DNA of 56,000 nucleotides from an uncultured Alphaproteobacteria bacterium (GCA_902562275.1 CACESS010000004.1:1-56000); one strand, 5' to 3'; shown: positions 43,800 to 53,061, counted from the first letter of the stretch. Notes: generated by a model not told the origin, from the letters alone. Numbers and translations are program-made.

Positions 43800-44444
43800 T
43801 TATTTTATTTCAATTGTTTGATTTATATAATCTTTTATTGAATCTTCAAATTCATTAGAAAAGCTTTCGTAGAAATGATCAGCTCCTTTAATAGGTTTAA
43901 ATCTGATATCCACTTTTTTTTGTTGATGGAGCTTTTCAACTAATATTTTAGTAGAATCAAATGATGCTATATTATCTTTATCACCATGAATAATTAGTCC
44001 AGACGAAGGACATGGAGCTAAAAAGCTGAAGTCTCTTAAATTAGCCGGCGGTGAAACACTAACAAATCCATTTATTTCTGGCCTTCTCATTAGAAGCTGC
44101 ATTGCAATCCAAGCGCCAAATGAAAATCCAGCTACCCAACATATTTTCGAATTAGTGTTATATTGCTGTAGCCAATCCAAAACACATGCTGCATCACTTA
44201 ATTCTCCTTCACCATCATCGTAATCACCTTCACTTTTACCTACCCCTCTAAAATTAAATCTAATTGTGGAAAATCCTGCTTTGATAAAAATTTTATACAT
44301 TTTAAATACGATTTTAGTATGCATCGTACCACCTTTAGATGGATCGGGATGTAACAATATGACAATTGGAGAATCATCTCTATTATTATGAGAATATTTT
44401 GCTTCTATCTTTCCTTCTGGTCCAGGGATTAATAAGTCTACCAT
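43800..44444 (-). CDS. Alpha/beta hydrolase
   Basis: This 214 aa alpha/beta-hydrolase-fold protein starts with LIPGPEGKIEAKY, typical of a widespread proteobacterial group of predicted hydrolases. VILLHPDPSKGGTMHTKIV near residue 28 forms the oxyanion region and FRGVGKSEGDYDDGEGE follows near 64. The nucleophile elbow is GFSFGAW (Ser about 107), the acid Asp is in IIHGDKDNIAS (about 155), and the base His is in KGADHFYE (about 190). The natural substrate is unknown. It is divergent from mnmA. Confidence 0.82.
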   Translation of the reverse strand: MVDLLIPGPEGKIEAKYSHNNRDDSPIVILLHPDPSKGGTMHTKIVFKMYKIFIKAGFSTIRFNFRGVGKSEGDYDDGEGELSDAACVLDWLQQYNTNSKICWVAGFSFGAWIAMQLLMRRPEINGFVSVSPPANLRDFSFLAPCPSSGLIIHGDKDNIASFDSTKILVEKLHQQKKVDIRFKPIKGADHFYESFSNEFEDSIKDYINQTIEIK

Positions 44445-44474
44445 TTGATAAAGCTAATATTGAAGTTATATGAT
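44445..44474 (+). promoter_or_regulatory. Candidate sigma-70 promoter for mnmA
   Basis: TTGATA (44445-44450) is followed after 18 nt by TATGAT (44469-44474), or after 16 nt by TATATG (44467-44472). Transcription would start near 44480, leaving a leader of about 20 nt before the mnmA ATG at 44501. It lies in the 56-nt divergent gap, where a promoter is required, but several -10-like sequences in this AT-rich DNA make the exact choice uncertain. Confidence 0.4.
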
Positions 44475-44500
44475 TTTGTAAATATAGATGTTTTAAATAT

Positions 44501-45595
44501 ATGAATTCTCTTGGTTTTGATAAGTCTGAAAAAGACACGAAAGTAGTTGTGGCAATGTCCGGGGGAGTAGACAGCTCAGTTGCAGCTGTTATGCTAAAAA
44601 ATCAAGGATATGATATAATTGGCATTACATTAAAATTATATAATAATTCCAACATATCTAAGAGTAAATCATGCTGTGCTGGTATTGATATTGCCGATGC
44701 TAAAAAGGTTGCTCTAAACAATGATTTCAAACATTTAGTTTTAGATTATCAAGATAAATTTTTTGATGGAGTCATCAATAATTTTGTTGATTCATACGCT
44801 AATGGAGAAACTCCTTTGCCTTGTGTAAAGTGTAATCAAACAGTAAAATTTTCAGATTTACTTAATGAAGCAAAAAAAATGGGAGCAGACGCATTAGCCA
44901 CAGGACATTATGCAATTAGAAAAGGATCTTTAAACAATGCAAGTTTGCATAAAGCAAAAGATTTTTCAAAAGATCAAAGTTTTTTTCTTTTTTCAACACT
45001 TCAAGAACAATTAAATTATGTGAGGTTCCCATTAGGTGATTTCAAAAAATCTGAAATTAGAGAATTAGCTAAAGAATATAAACTAAGTGTCAGTGATAAG
45101 CCTGATAGCCAAGATATTTGTTTTGTAACATCTGATTCCTATAGAGATCTTGTTAAAAATCTAAACCCAAGTGTGAACAAAAAAGGCATAATCTATGATA
45201 CTAATAAAAATATTCTTGGAACTCATGAAGGAATTAGTAATTATACAATAGGTCAAAGAAAAGGTATTGGTATAAGTGGTTCAAAAGAAGCTTTATATGT
45301 TATAGACATAAATAAAAATCAAAATTCAATTACTTTAGGTACAAAAGAAAAATTGAAAAAAAATGTTATTAATTTCAAAAATATCAATTGGTTGGGTGGT
45401 AATATTCAACCTAAGCGACTAGATTGTTCAGCAAAAATACGGTCAACCCAAGAGGATTTACCAGGCATTCTCGACATAAATAGTAATCGCGGAACTTTTA
45501 CATTTGAAAAAGAGTTAGATAAAACTTCTCCAGGACAAGCATGCGTTTTTTACAAAAATGACCAATTACTTGGGGGTGGTTGGATTACCGCTTAA
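44501..45595 (+). CDS. mnmA: tRNA-specific 2-thiouridylase
   Basis: MnmA puts sulfur on U34 of Lys, Glu and Gln tRNAs. The 364 aa enzyme has the PP-loop VAMSGGVDSSVAAVML (residues about 17-32), the catalytic Cys in TPLPCVKCNQTVKF (about 106), GHYAIR near 132, SDKPDSQDICFV (about 198-209, second catalytic Cys), and NYTIGQRKGIGIS near 248. It is the only gene between a divergent hydrolase and the SUF operon. Sulfur supply from a cysteine desulfurase such as the nearby SufS is plausible. Confidence 0.96.
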   Translation: MNSLGFDKSEKDTKVVVAMSGGVDSSVAAVMLKNQGYDIIGITLKLYNNSNISKSKSCCAGIDIADAKKVALNNDFKHLVLDYQDKFFDGVINNFVDSYANGETPLPCVKCNQTVKFSDLLNEAKKMGADALATGHYAIRKGSLNNASLHKAKDFSKDQSFFLFSTLQEQLNYVRFPLGDFKKSEIRELAKEYKLSVSDKPDSQDICFVTSDSYRDLVKNLNPSVNKKGIIYDTNKNILGTHEGISNYTIGQRKGIGISGSKEALYVIDINKNQNSITLGTKEKLKKNVINFKNINWLGGNIQPKRLDCSAKIRSTQEDLPGILDINSNRGTFTFEKELDKTSPGQACVFYKNDQLLGGGWITA

Positions 45596-45626
45596 ATTTA
45601 AAATCAGTTCTAAATTTGCTTAATTT

Positions 45627-45641
45627 TAGTTGAATTAACTA
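45627..45641. repeat. Short palindrome upstream of the SUF operon
   Basis: The gap between mnmA and sufB holds TAGTT, five bases, then AACTA, a perfect inverted repeat with a partly symmetric centre (GAATT). It lies 34-48 bases before the GTG start of sufB, a sensible place for a regulator binding site such as that of an iron or iron-sulfur sensor. It does not match any operator I know, and AT-rich DNA makes short palindromes common, so this is weak. Confidence 0.2.
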
Positions 45642-45674
45642 GATTTTTTAAATTAATGAATTAGATGATATACT

Positions 45675-47126
45675 GTGAACTCGGAAACTCTTAATACATT
45701 AGATTCATATAGCAAAAATAAATACAAGTATGGCTTTGTAACTGAGATTGATAATGAAAAACCAAAAAAAGGATTAAACGAAGATACTATTAAATTCATT
45801 TCTTTAAAAAAGAACGAGCCAGAATGGATGCTGGACTGGAGACTAAAAGCATTTTCAAAATGGAAAAAAATGAAAGAGCCTAAATGGGCAAATCTTAGTT
45901 TTCCTGAAATTGATTATCAAGATATTTATTATTATTCAGCGCCTAAAGGTTTTGAAAAAAAACCAAAAGATCTTAGCGAGGTAGATCCAAAACTTATAGA
46001 GACATACAATAAACTTGGTATTCCCCTAGAGGAACAAAAAGTATTAGCGGGAGTTGCCGTTGATGTTGTGTTTGACAGTGTTTCAGTTGCAACCACCTAT
46101 AAAGGTGAATTAGAAAAACTTGGCATAATTTTCTGTTCTATCGGAGAGGCAATTCAGAAACATCCTGATTTAATAAAAAAATATTTAGGATCAGTTATAC
46201 CGGCTGGAGACCATTCTTTTTCTGCATTAAATTCAGCTGTGTTTACCGATGGATCATTTGTCTACATTCCAGAAGGTGTAAAATGTCCAATGGAGTTATC
46301 AACTTATTTTAGAATTAATGCTGAAAACACCGGCCAATTTGAGAGAACTTTAATTATTGCTGATAAAGGTAGTTATGTTAGCTACCTAGAAGGTTGTACT
46401 GCTCCCAAAAGAGATGATAATCAATTACACGCTGCAAATGTAGAATTAATTGCCCTAGAGGATGCAGAAATAAAATATTCAACTGTTCAAAATTGGTATC
46501 CGGGAGATGAAGATGGTAAAGGTGGTATTTATAATTTTGTTACCAAAAGAGGCCTTTGCGCAGGAAAAAATAGTAAGATATCATGGACACAGGTAGAGAC
46601 TGGATCTGCTATAACCTGGAAATATCCAAGTTGTATTTTAAAAGGAGATAATTCGATTGGTGAATTTTACTCTGTAGCAATAACAAATAATTTTCAACAA
46701 GCTGATACAGGAACAAAGATGACTCACATTGGTAAAAATACCAAAAGTAAAATAATATCGAAAGGTATTTCTCTTGGTAAATCTCAAAATACTTACAGAG
46801 GTGAGGTTTCTTTTTTAAGAAAAGCAGATAAGGCAAGAAATTATACTCAATGTGATTCTTTGTTAGTAGGAAATAAATGTGGAGCACACACAGTTCCTTA
46901 CATTGACTCAAAAAATAATACAGCAGTTGTTGAGCATGAAGCCTCGACTTCTAAAATAAATGAAGACCAACTTTATTACTGTAGACAAAGAGGTTTAAGC
47001 CATGAAGAAGCAGTTTCATTAATAGTTAATGGTTTCTGCAAGCAAGTTTTACAAGAACTTCCAATGGAATTTGCTGTTGAAGCCCAAAAACTTGTATCTA
47101 TTTCTCTTGAGGGAAGTGTTGGGTAG
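45675..47126 (+). CDS. sufB: Iron-sulfur cluster assembly scaffold SufB
   Basis: SufB is the central scaffold of the SufBCD complex on which iron-sulfur clusters are built. The 483 aa protein shows [15 protein letters not shown] (about 53-67), [36 protein letters not shown] (about 180-215), YLEGCTAP near 236, and the C-terminal [22 protein letters not shown] (about 417-438) with the conserved Glu and Cys. It starts with GTG at 45675 and leads the operon sufB-C-D-S, SufT-like, sufA, whose genes are nearly all touching. Confidence 0.96.
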   Translation: MNSETLNTLDSYSKNKYKYGFVTEIDNEKPKKGLNEDTIKFISLKKNEPEWMLDWRLKAFSKWKKMKEPKWANLSFPEIDYQDIYYYSAPKGFEKKPKDLSEVDPKLIETYNKLGIPLEEQKVLAGVAVDVVFDSVSVATTYKGELEKLGIIFCSIGEAIQKHPDLIKKYLGSVIPAGDHSFSALNSAVFTDGSFVYIPEGVKCPMELSTYFRINAENTGQFERTLIIADKGSYVSYLEGCTAPKRDDNQLHAANVELIALEDAEIKYSTVQNWYPGDEDGKGGIYNFVTKRGLCAGKNSKISWTQVETGSAITWKYPSCILKGDNSIGEFYSVAITNNFQQADTGTKMTHIGKNTKSKIISKGISLGKSQNTYRGEVSFLRKADKARNYTQCDSLLVGNKCGAHTVPYIDSKNNTAVVEHEASTSKINEDQLYYCRQRGLSHEEAVSLIVNGFCKQVLQELPMEFAVEAQKLVSISLEGSVG

Positions 47127-47127
47127 T

Positions 47128-47871
47128 ATGTTTTTAGAAATCAAAAATCTATCAGTAAAAATTGAAAATAAAAATATTCTAAATAGACTTAACTTAAATA
47201 TTGATAAAGGGGAAGTGCATGCAATTATGGGTCCAAACGGATCTGGTAAAAGCACATTAGCAAACGTTCTAGCAGGTAAAGAGGATTACGAAATCTTAAA
47301 TGGCAGAATTTATTTCAAAGATAATGATTTATTTGATTTAAATATCGAAGAAAGAGCACAAGAAGGAATGTTTTTAGCTTTTCAATATCCTGTTGAAATA
47401 CCTGGAGTAAATATCACTCCATTTTTACATTCTGCAATTAATTCAAAAAGAAAACGTATGAACGAAGAAGAAATTGACAATTTATCATTTGCAAAGCTTT
47501 TAAAATCTAAAGCTAGTGATTTAGGTATAAATATTGATATGCTTAAAAGATCAGTAAATACTGGCTTCTCTGGAGGTGAAAAAAAACGTTACGAAATTTT
47601 ACAAATGAGTATTCTTAATCCAGATTTAGCTATTTTAGATGAAACAGATTCAGGACTGGATATTGATGCTCTTAAAATCGTTACTGATGGTGTTAATAAA
47701 CTTAAAACAAAAGATAATTCATTTTTAATAATTACTCATTATCAAAAACTTTTGGATTATATTAAACCAGATTATGTACATGTTATGGTAAATGGTTCTA
47801 TTGTTAAATCAGGAGGATCTGAAATTGCTTCTGAAATAGAAAAAGATGGATTTCAAAAATTTCAGCAATGA
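47128..47871 (+). CDS. sufC: Iron-sulfur cluster assembly ATPase SufC
   Basis: SufC is the ATPase of the SufBCD complex; its ATP cycle opens the scaffold. The 247 aa protein has Walker A GPNGSGKSTLANVLAG (about 34-49), the SufC-specific FLAFQYPVEIPGV near 89, signature GFSGGEKKRYEIL (about 148) and Walker B LAILDETDSGLDIDAL (about 168). I chose the ATG at 47128, 1 nt after the sufB stop; an earlier in-frame start lies inside sufB. Its end overlaps sufD by four bases. Confidence 0.96.
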   Translation: MFLEIKNLSVKIENKNILNRLNLNIDKGEVHAIMGPNGSGKSTLANVLAGKEDYEILNGRIYFKDNDLFDLNIEERAQEGMFLAFQYPVEIPGVNITPFLHSAINSKRKRMNEEEIDNLSFAKLLKSKASDLGINIDMLKRSVNTGFSGGEKKRYEILQMSILNPDLAILDETDSGLDIDALKIVTDGVNKLKTKDNSFLIITHYQKLLDYIKPDYVHVMVNGSIVKSGGSEIASEIEKDGFQKFQQ

Positions 47872-49094
47872 ATATTCAAGATAATTATTTAAAAAATAAA
47901 AATAATATTTTTTTTTCAAAAAACAAAGATATTCAAAATCATAGAGAAAAATTAATAAATATTTTTGAAAATGATAGATTTGATAAAAAAAATAATGAAA
48001 GTATTAAAAATATAAATCTAAAAAACTTTATTGATTTTAAGTATAAATATCTGATGCCTGAAGAAACATCAGTAATAAACAACAATCAAGAAAATAGTTA
48101 TTCAATAGTTTCTGTAAATGGCCAGTGTTCGAGTTTTAAAGATGATAAAATTGAAATTACTAAAATTTTAGATGAAGATTACAATGATTTTTCTAAAAAT
48201 GATACAATTGAAAATAATGATCATTTTGTAAATCTAAATTCATTATTTTTAAATAGCGGTTTTAAGATTGTTATAAAAAAAAATAACAACATAAAAATTA
48301 AAATATCAAACATTATTACTGATGATAATTTAACCATTTTTCAAAAAAATAATTATATTTGTGAAGAGGGATCATTCCTAAATCTTATTGAAGAATATGA
48401 AAATAAAAATAATTCTACATCAAATATATTAAAAGTAATTAAATTAGAAAAAAATTCTCAGCTAAATCATTTTCTAATTCAAGACAATTCTACCAATCAT
48501 AATTTAATAATAACAACTCATTCTTCATGTAAAAAAGATTCTACGTACGCCCAAAAAGTATATAATTTTTCAGAAGGCTACGTAAGAAATTTTCATTATT
48601 CAGAATTAATAGAAGCTAATTCAGAAGCGGATCTACAAGGAATATTTTTTCTAAAAGATAATAACACATCTAACAACAAAACATTTGTTAAGCATTTAGC
48701 TGAAGATTGCAAAAGTAATCAAGTTTATAAAGGTATTTTGAATGATCGCTCAAAAGCAACATACTTTAGCAAAACTCATGTCGATCAACTGGCACAAAAA
48801 ACAGAGGGGTATCAACTTAGCAAAGGGATACTTTTATCTGATAATGCATCGTATTTTTCTAAACCTGAATTAAAAATATATGCTGATGATGTGAAATGTA
48901 GTCATGGCGCTACTATTGGACCTATAGATGAAAATGCTATTTTTTATCTTCGATCAAGAGGTATGAGTATAATTGCAGCAACAAAATTATTGATATCATC
49001 ATTTATTAATGAGGAATTAAGTAGTATTGATAATGAACAAATGTCTGAAATAATACAAATGAAGCTAGTAAGATACTTAAGTAAAGTGAAATGA
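47868..49094 (+). CDS. sufD: Iron-sulfur cluster assembly protein SufD
   Basis: SufD is the SufB paralogue that completes the SufBCD scaffold. The 408 aa protein is diverged and very Asn/Lys-rich in the N-terminal 170 residues. The C-terminal beta-helix end is recognisable: YKGILNDRSKATYFSKTHVDQLAQKTEG (about 283-310), PELKIYADDVKCSHGATIGPIDENAIFYLRSRGM (about 333-366) with the conserved His. The start overlaps sufC and the end overlaps sufS, each by ATGA. Confidence 0.92.
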   Translation: MNIQDNYLKNKNNIFFSKNKDIQNHREKLINIFENDRFDKKNNESIKNINLKNFIDFKYKYLMPEETSVINNNQENSYSIVSVNGQCSSFKDDKIEITKILDEDYNDFSKNDTIENNDHFVNLNSLFLNSGFKIVIKKNNNIKIKISNIITDDNLTIFQKNNYICEEGSFLNLIEEYENKNNSTSNILKVIKLEKNSQLNHFLIQDNSTNHNLIITTHSSCKKDSTYAQKVYNFSEGYVRNFHYSELIEANSEADLQGIFFLKDNNTSNNKTFVKHLAEDCKSNQVYKGILNDRSKATYFSKTHVDQLAQKTEGYQLSKGILLSDNASYFSKPELKIYADDVKCSHGATIGPIDENAIFYLRSRGMSIIAATKLLISSFINEELSSIDNEQMSEIIQMKLVRYLSKVK

Positions 49095-50287
49095 ATATTT
49101 CAAATTTGAAATCAAGATTTCCCGTATTCAAAAAAAATCCTAATCTAGTTTTTTTAGATACCGCAGCGTCAGCATTAAAAGTTGATGAAATGATTGAAGC
49201 CACCAATAACTGTTACACAAATGAATATGCAAATATTCATAGAGGTAATTATGAATTAAGTTCAAATTTAACAAAAAAATTTGAAGATGCTCGAAAAAAA
49301 AGTGCAGATTATTTAAACACATCTGAAAACAATATTATTTTTGTTAAAAGTGCTACTGAGGGTATAAATTTAATTTCATCTTGTATGTCTAAAAGTTTTT
49401 TACAAGATGGTGACGAAATAATCTTAAGTTATCTTGAGCACCATGCTAATTTGATACCTTGGCATTTAATTGAAAAAAAGATAAAAATTATTCCTCTAGG
49501 GCTAAACGAAAATAGTGAGATTAATTATGACGAATTAAATCATAAAATTAATACAAAAACTAAATTAATTACATTAACCCACATGTCAAATGTTACAGGA
49601 TCAATAACGAATTTTGATACAGTAAAAGAAATTGCCAAAAAAATGAAAATACCGCTACTATTAGATGGTTGTCAATTTGCTCCTCACAAAAAAGTTGATT
49701 TAAAAGATTTAGATCCTGATTTTTATGTTTTTTCTGCACATAAAATGTATGGACCTTCAGGCCTTGGCATATTGTATATGAAAGATAAGTGGATAGATGA
49801 ATTTACTCCTTACCAAGGAGGAGGGCAAATGATTCATGATGTAGATATTGATAAAAGCACATATGCAAATGGTTACGAAAAATTTGAGGCAGGTACCCCT
49901 CCTATTGCACCAGTTATTGGATTTTCCTCTTCATTAAATTTTATGAATGAAGTTGATCCAAATGTTATCTATGATCATGAAATGAAACTTCATGATTATG
50001 CTTATGAAAAACTTTCAAAATTCAATAATATAAAAATATATGGATCAAGTAAAAACAAAGGTGCAATTATTTCTTTTAATATCGAGGGAGTACATAATTC
50101 AGATTTAGGTGCAATGTTAGATAAAAAAAACATAGCAATAAGAACAGGACATCATTGCTGCCAACCTCTTATGAAACAGTTTAATGTTACAGGAACTTCT
50201 AGAATTTCATTTGGAGTTTATAATACAAAAGATGATGTTGATTATTTTATAGACTCTATTCATGAAATAACAAAAATCTTATTATAA
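49091..50287 (+). CDS. sufS: Cysteine desulfurase SufS
   Basis: SufS is a PLP enzyme that takes sulfur from cysteine for cluster assembly. The 398 aa group II desulfurase has YLEHHANLIPW near residue 116 (His stacks on PLP) and LLDGCQFAPHKKVD near 194. The PLP-binding Lys is in VFSAHKMYGPSGLGILY (about 219) and the persulfide Cys in AIRTGHHCCQPLMKQF (about 355). No SufE or SufU sulfur acceptor is encoded next to it; the partner may lie elsewhere. Confidence 0.95.
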   Translation: MNISNLKSRFPVFKKNPNLVFLDTAASALKVDEMIEATNNCYTNEYANIHRGNYELSSNLTKKFEDARKKSADYLNTSENNIIFVKSATEGINLISSCMSKSFLQDGDEIILSYLEHHANLIPWHLIEKKIKIIPLGLNENSEINYDELNHKINTKTKLITLTHMSNVTGSITNFDTVKEIAKKMKIPLLLDGCQFAPHKKVDLKDLDPDFYVFSAHKMYGPSGLGILYMKDKWIDEFTPYQGGGQMIHDVDIDKSTYANGYEKFEAGTPPIAPVIGFSSSLNFMNEVDPNVIYDHEMKLHDYAYEKLSKFNNIKIYGSSKNKGAIISFNIEGVHNSDLGAMLDKKNIAIRTGHHCCQPLMKQFNVTGTSRISFGVYNTKDDVDYFIDSIHEITKILL

Positions 50288-50290
50288 CTA

Positions 50291-50677
50291 ATGGAAGAAA
50301 AACAATTAGAAGATTTTTTACCAGATAAAAAATCAAGTTATATAAAAAAGTTCAACAAATCAAATATCACCAATAAAATTAATCAAGAACAAGTCATAGA
50401 ATGTATTAGGACTGTCGTTGATCCTGAAATACCAGTCAATTTATATGATCTAGGTTTAATATACGAAATTAAGATTAATGATAATAACGACATTAAAATT
50501 AAAATGACCTTAACTAATCCAAACTGCCCTGTTGCAGGAACTATGCCCGAAAGTGTAGGAAAATCAGTTGAAAAATTATCAAATCTAAATTCAATTGAAG
50601 TTACTTTAGTTTGGGATCCAAAGTGGCATAAAGATTTAATGTCCGAAGAAGCAAAACTTGCTTTGGATATTTTTTAA
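50291..50677 (+). CDS. sufT: SufT-like MIP18/DUF59 protein
   Basis: This 128 aa protein has a charged N-terminal extension (about 35 residues), then the MIP18 domain: VIECIRTVVDPEIPVNLYDLGLIYEI (about 36-61), MTLTNPNCPVAGTMPESV (about 74-91) with its conserved Cys, and VTLVWDPKWHKDLMSEEAKL (about 104-123). Members help mature or transfer iron-sulfur clusters and are usual SUF operon partners in Alphaproteobacteria. It starts 3 nt after sufS. Confidence 0.9.
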   Translation: MEEKQLEDFLPDKKSSYIKKFNKSNITNKINQEQVIECIRTVVDPEIPVNLYDLGLIYEIKINDNNDIKIKMTLTNPNCPVAGTMPESVGKSVEKLSNLNSIEVTLVWDPKWHKDLMSEEAKLALDIF

Positions 50678-50696
50678 TTTAATTTATAATAAGAAT

Positions 50697-51032
50697 ATGA
50701 ATAATGTCCTATCAATAACGTCAAAGGCAACTGAACAAATTAAAAAGATAATTACAAACGCTCCTAATGGCATGGACTCTGTTGTGATTGGAGTAGATAA
50801 GTCTGGTTGTAGCGGATATGCATATAAATTAGATTTTGGTAAATCATCTGATTTTAAAAATTTTGAAATTATTGATCAAGATGGAGCAAAAGTATTAATT
50901 GATCCAAAAGCCACAATGTTTCTATTAGGCTCTGTAATGGATTATAGAGAAGATAAACTTGCCTCAAGATTTGTTTTTGATAATCCAAACGAAAAAAGTA
51001 CTTGTGGTTGTGGGGAGTCTTTTAGTGTTTAA
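50697..51032 (+). CDS. sufA: A-type iron-sulfur carrier SufA
   Basis: This 111 aa HesB/IscA-family carrier passes clusters to target proteins. The three ligand cysteines are present: VDKSGCSGYAYKLDF (about residue 38) and STCGCGESFSV at the C-terminus. The ATG at 50697 is preferred to an upstream in-frame TTG at 50658 inside the previous gene, because the family homology begins at MNNVLSITSKA. It ends the SUF operon, 12 nt before a tRNA-Met gene. Confidence 0.93.
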   Translation: MNNVLSITSKATEQIKKIITNAPNGMDSVVIGVDKSGCSGYAYKLDFGKSSDFKNFEIIDQDGAKVLIDPKATMFLLGSVMDYREDKLASRFVFDNPNEKSTCGCGESFSV

Positions 51033-51044
51033 AATTTAACCTTT

Positions 51045-51121
51045 GGCGGAGTAGCTCAGTTGGTCAGAGCGCACGGCTCATATTCGTGATGTCGGGGGTT
51101 CAAATCCCTCCTCCGCTACCA
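51045..51121 (+). tRNA. tRNA-Met(CAT), elongator
   Basis: This 77-nt cloverleaf has acceptor GGCGGAG with CTCCGCT (first pair G-U), D arm GCTC/GAGC and anticodon stem CACGG/TCGTG. The loop CTCATAT gives anticodon CAT. The T arm is GGGGG TTCAAAT CCCTC, and the CCA is encoded. The overall sequence resembles alphaproteobacterial elongator tRNA-Met; a tRNA-Ile2 with lysidine at C34 has the same anticodon and cannot be fully excluded. Confidence 0.9.
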
Positions 51122-51144
51122 TATTTTTTTTGTTGTAATTAAAC

Positions 51145-51162
51145 CCTGATAGTAATATCAGG
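51145..51162 (+). terminator. Hairpin between the two methionine tRNAs
   Basis: CCTGATA (51145-51151), loop GTAA, TATCAGG (51156-51162) form a perfect 7-bp stem followed by CTATTTC. The short, impure T run makes it a weak intrinsic terminator at best. It could end SUF-tRNA-Met transcripts or act as a processing landmark before the initiator tRNA, which starts 12 nt later. Confidence 0.45.
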
Positions 51163-51173
51163 CTATTTCAAAT

Positions 51174-51250
<77 letters not shown>

Positions 51251-51295
51251 ATTAAGTTGATGAAAATCAATAAGAGATTTAATTTTTTAAAAAAA

Positions 51296-51985
51296 TTATT
51301 TAAATAAAGAATATTTAAATATACATTTAATTGCCATTATTCCATCTATCCAAGTAATTTTTTTGCCTTCATGATATTCTCTACCATAGTAAGAAATTCC
51401 TACTTCGTAAAATTTGCATCCTAGTTTTGATAATTTAATTGTAATTTCAGGCTCAAAACCAAATCTTTTTTCTTTAATTTCAATTTTCTTTAATTTATCG
51501 GTCTTAATAGCTTTAAAACAAGTTTCCATATCGGTCAAATTGGCATTAATAAAAATATTACACAATGTAGTTAAAACAAAATTGCCCATCCTATTCCAGA
51601 AATAAACTGATCTTGAAACCTCACCACCTTTAAACCTTGATCCATAAACGACATCTGCTTTATTTTGCAGAATTGGATTAATAACTTTTAAATGTTCTTT
51701 TGGGTCATATTCAAGATCTGCATCCTGAATTATGCATATTTCACCTGAGGCTTTTTCTATAGCTGATTTGATGCAGGAACCTTTACCCATATTTTTTTTA
51801 TGGTAAATAATTTTAAAATCTTTTTCATTTTCAAACTTTGCTATTATTTCTCTGGACTTATCTGTTGAGCAGTCGTCAACAATAATTATTTCTTTATTGC
51901 TATATTTGTTATTAATTACTCTATTTACTAGTTCATTAATTGTACCTTCTTCATTATAGCAGGGAATTATTACAGTAAGTTTCAT
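51296..51985 (-). CDS. Glycosyltransferase family 2
   Basis: This 229 aa GT-A glycosyltransferase has LTVIIPCYNEEGTINELVNRV at the N-terminus, EIIIVDDCSTDKS near residue 33, MGKGSCIKSAIEKASGEICIIQDADLEYDPKEH (about 66-98, with the metal-binding DAD) and GSRFKGGEV near 117. It resembles dolichol-phosphate-mannose-synthase-like enzymes that move a sugar to a lipid carrier. No membrane helices are obvious. It overlaps the upstream epimerase gene by four bases, so they form a pair for surface sugar synthesis. Confidence 0.88.
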   Translation of the reverse strand: MKLTVIIPCYNEEGTINELVNRVINNKYSNKEIIIVDDCSTDKSREIIAKFENEKDFKIIYHKKNMGKGSCIKSAIEKASGEICIIQDADLEYDPKEHLKVINPILQNKADVVYGSRFKGGEVSRSVYFWNRMGNFVLTTLCNIFINANLTDMETCFKAIKTDKLKKIEIKEKRFGFEPEITIKLSKLGCKFYEVGISYYGREYHEGKKITWIDGIMAIKCIFKYSLFK

Positions 51986-52911
51986 AAATTCTTAAAATAT
52001 CTTATTGTTTTTTTAATACCTTCCTCAAGTGTTGTTTGATTTTCCCATTTTAATAGTTTTTTTGCTAAACTTATATTTGGTTTTCTTTTTATTGGATCAT
52101 CTGCAACTTTATTCATATGAATAATTTTACTTTTAGAACCGGTATAAGAAATTATTTTTTTAGCTAAGTAATTCATTGAAATTTCTTTAGTGGATCCCAA
52201 GTTTACGGGACCACTTATTTTTGAATTTGAATTCATTAGTTTAATTATGCCGTTGACTGTATCATTAACATAACAAAATGATCTAGTTTGATTCCCATCA
52301 CCATTAATTTTTAATGATTTATTATTAATTGCAGAAATAATAAAGCTACTCATCACTCTTCCATCATCTGAATTCATATTTGGACCATAAGTATTAAATA
52401 TTCTAGCTATCTTTATATTTATGTTATAAGTTCTTTTGTAATCAAAGAAGATAGACTCTGCTAATCTTTTACCCTCATCGTAACAAGCCCTAATACCAAT
52501 TGTATTTACGTTACCTTTATAATCTTCTTTCTGCGGATGTACCAATGGATCACCGTATACTTCACTGGTTGAAGCTTGAAATATTTTTGCATTATTAGTT
52601 TTAGCAATTTCTAATAAGTTAATTGTTCCAAATATATTTGTTTTAATTGTATCTATAGGGTTCTTTTGATACTTTAATGGAGAGGCTGGACAGGCAAGAT
52701 TATATATTTCATCGCATTTCAATTTAAATTTATTTTGAACATTTTTTTCAATAAATTTAAAATTTTTAAATTTTTTTAGCAATATTAAATTATTTTTGTT
52801 AGCTGTAGATAAATTATCAACAACAATCACATTGTTTTTTTTTAGAAGTTTAACGCATAAATGATAGCCAATAAAACCAATTCCGCCGGCAATTAATATT
52901 TTTTTTTTCAT
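51982..52911 (-). CDS. NAD-dependent sugar epimerase, UDP-xylose-synthase-like
   Basis: This 309 aa SDR enzyme resembles UDP-glucuronate decarboxylase. The NAD loop is GGIGFIG (usually GGAGFIG). The blocks NLACPASPLKYQKNPIDTIKTNIFGTINLLE (about 71-101), FQASTSEVYGDPLVHPQ (about 110-126) and GIRACYDEGKRLAE (about 138-151), with the catalytic Tyr and Lys, are strongly of the UXS type. It would turn UDP-glucuronate into UDP-xylose. It opens the GT2 pair and is divergent from the rRNA operon. Confidence 0.87.
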   Translation of the reverse strand: MKKKILIAGGIGFIGYHLCVKLLKKNNVIVVDNLSTANKNNLILLKKFKNFKFIEKNVQNKFKLKCDEIYNLACPASPLKYQKNPIDTIKTNIFGTINLLEIAKTNNAKIFQASTSEVYGDPLVHPQKEDYKGNVNTIGIRACYDEGKRLAESIFFDYKRTYNINIKIARIFNTYGPNMNSDDGRVMSSFIISAINNKSLKINGDGNQTRSFCYVNDTVNGIIKLMNSNSKISGPVNLGSTKEISMNYLAKKIISYTGSKSKIIHMNKVADDPIKRKPNISLAKKLLKWENQTTLEEGIKKTIRYFKNL

Positions 52912-53032
52912 TAGTTTTTTTTGATATTTTGATTAATTTATTTATAATATGAATGATTTTTTTTAAATGAATTAGTTGTCAAACTAGCCTTAAAATTTGA
53001 AGAAATATAGGGTTTTTTTATTTTTTTTGCAG

Positions 53033-53061
53033 TTGACAGGCAAAATCATTACCTTTATATC
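53033..53061 (+). promoter_or_regulatory. rRNA operon sigma-70 promoter
   Basis: TTGACA (53033-53038) is a perfect -35, followed after exactly 17 nt by TATATC (53056-53061). A T-rich tract lies directly upstream, as expected of an UP element. Transcription should start near 53068, giving a leader of about 235 nt. This is the best promoter match in the window and it is correctly placed before 16S. Confidence 0.75.

Noticed and set aside
47029-47127. Upstream start extending sufC into sufB
   Set aside because: The extra 33 residues are a shadow of the sufB end; ABC homology starts at ATG 47128.
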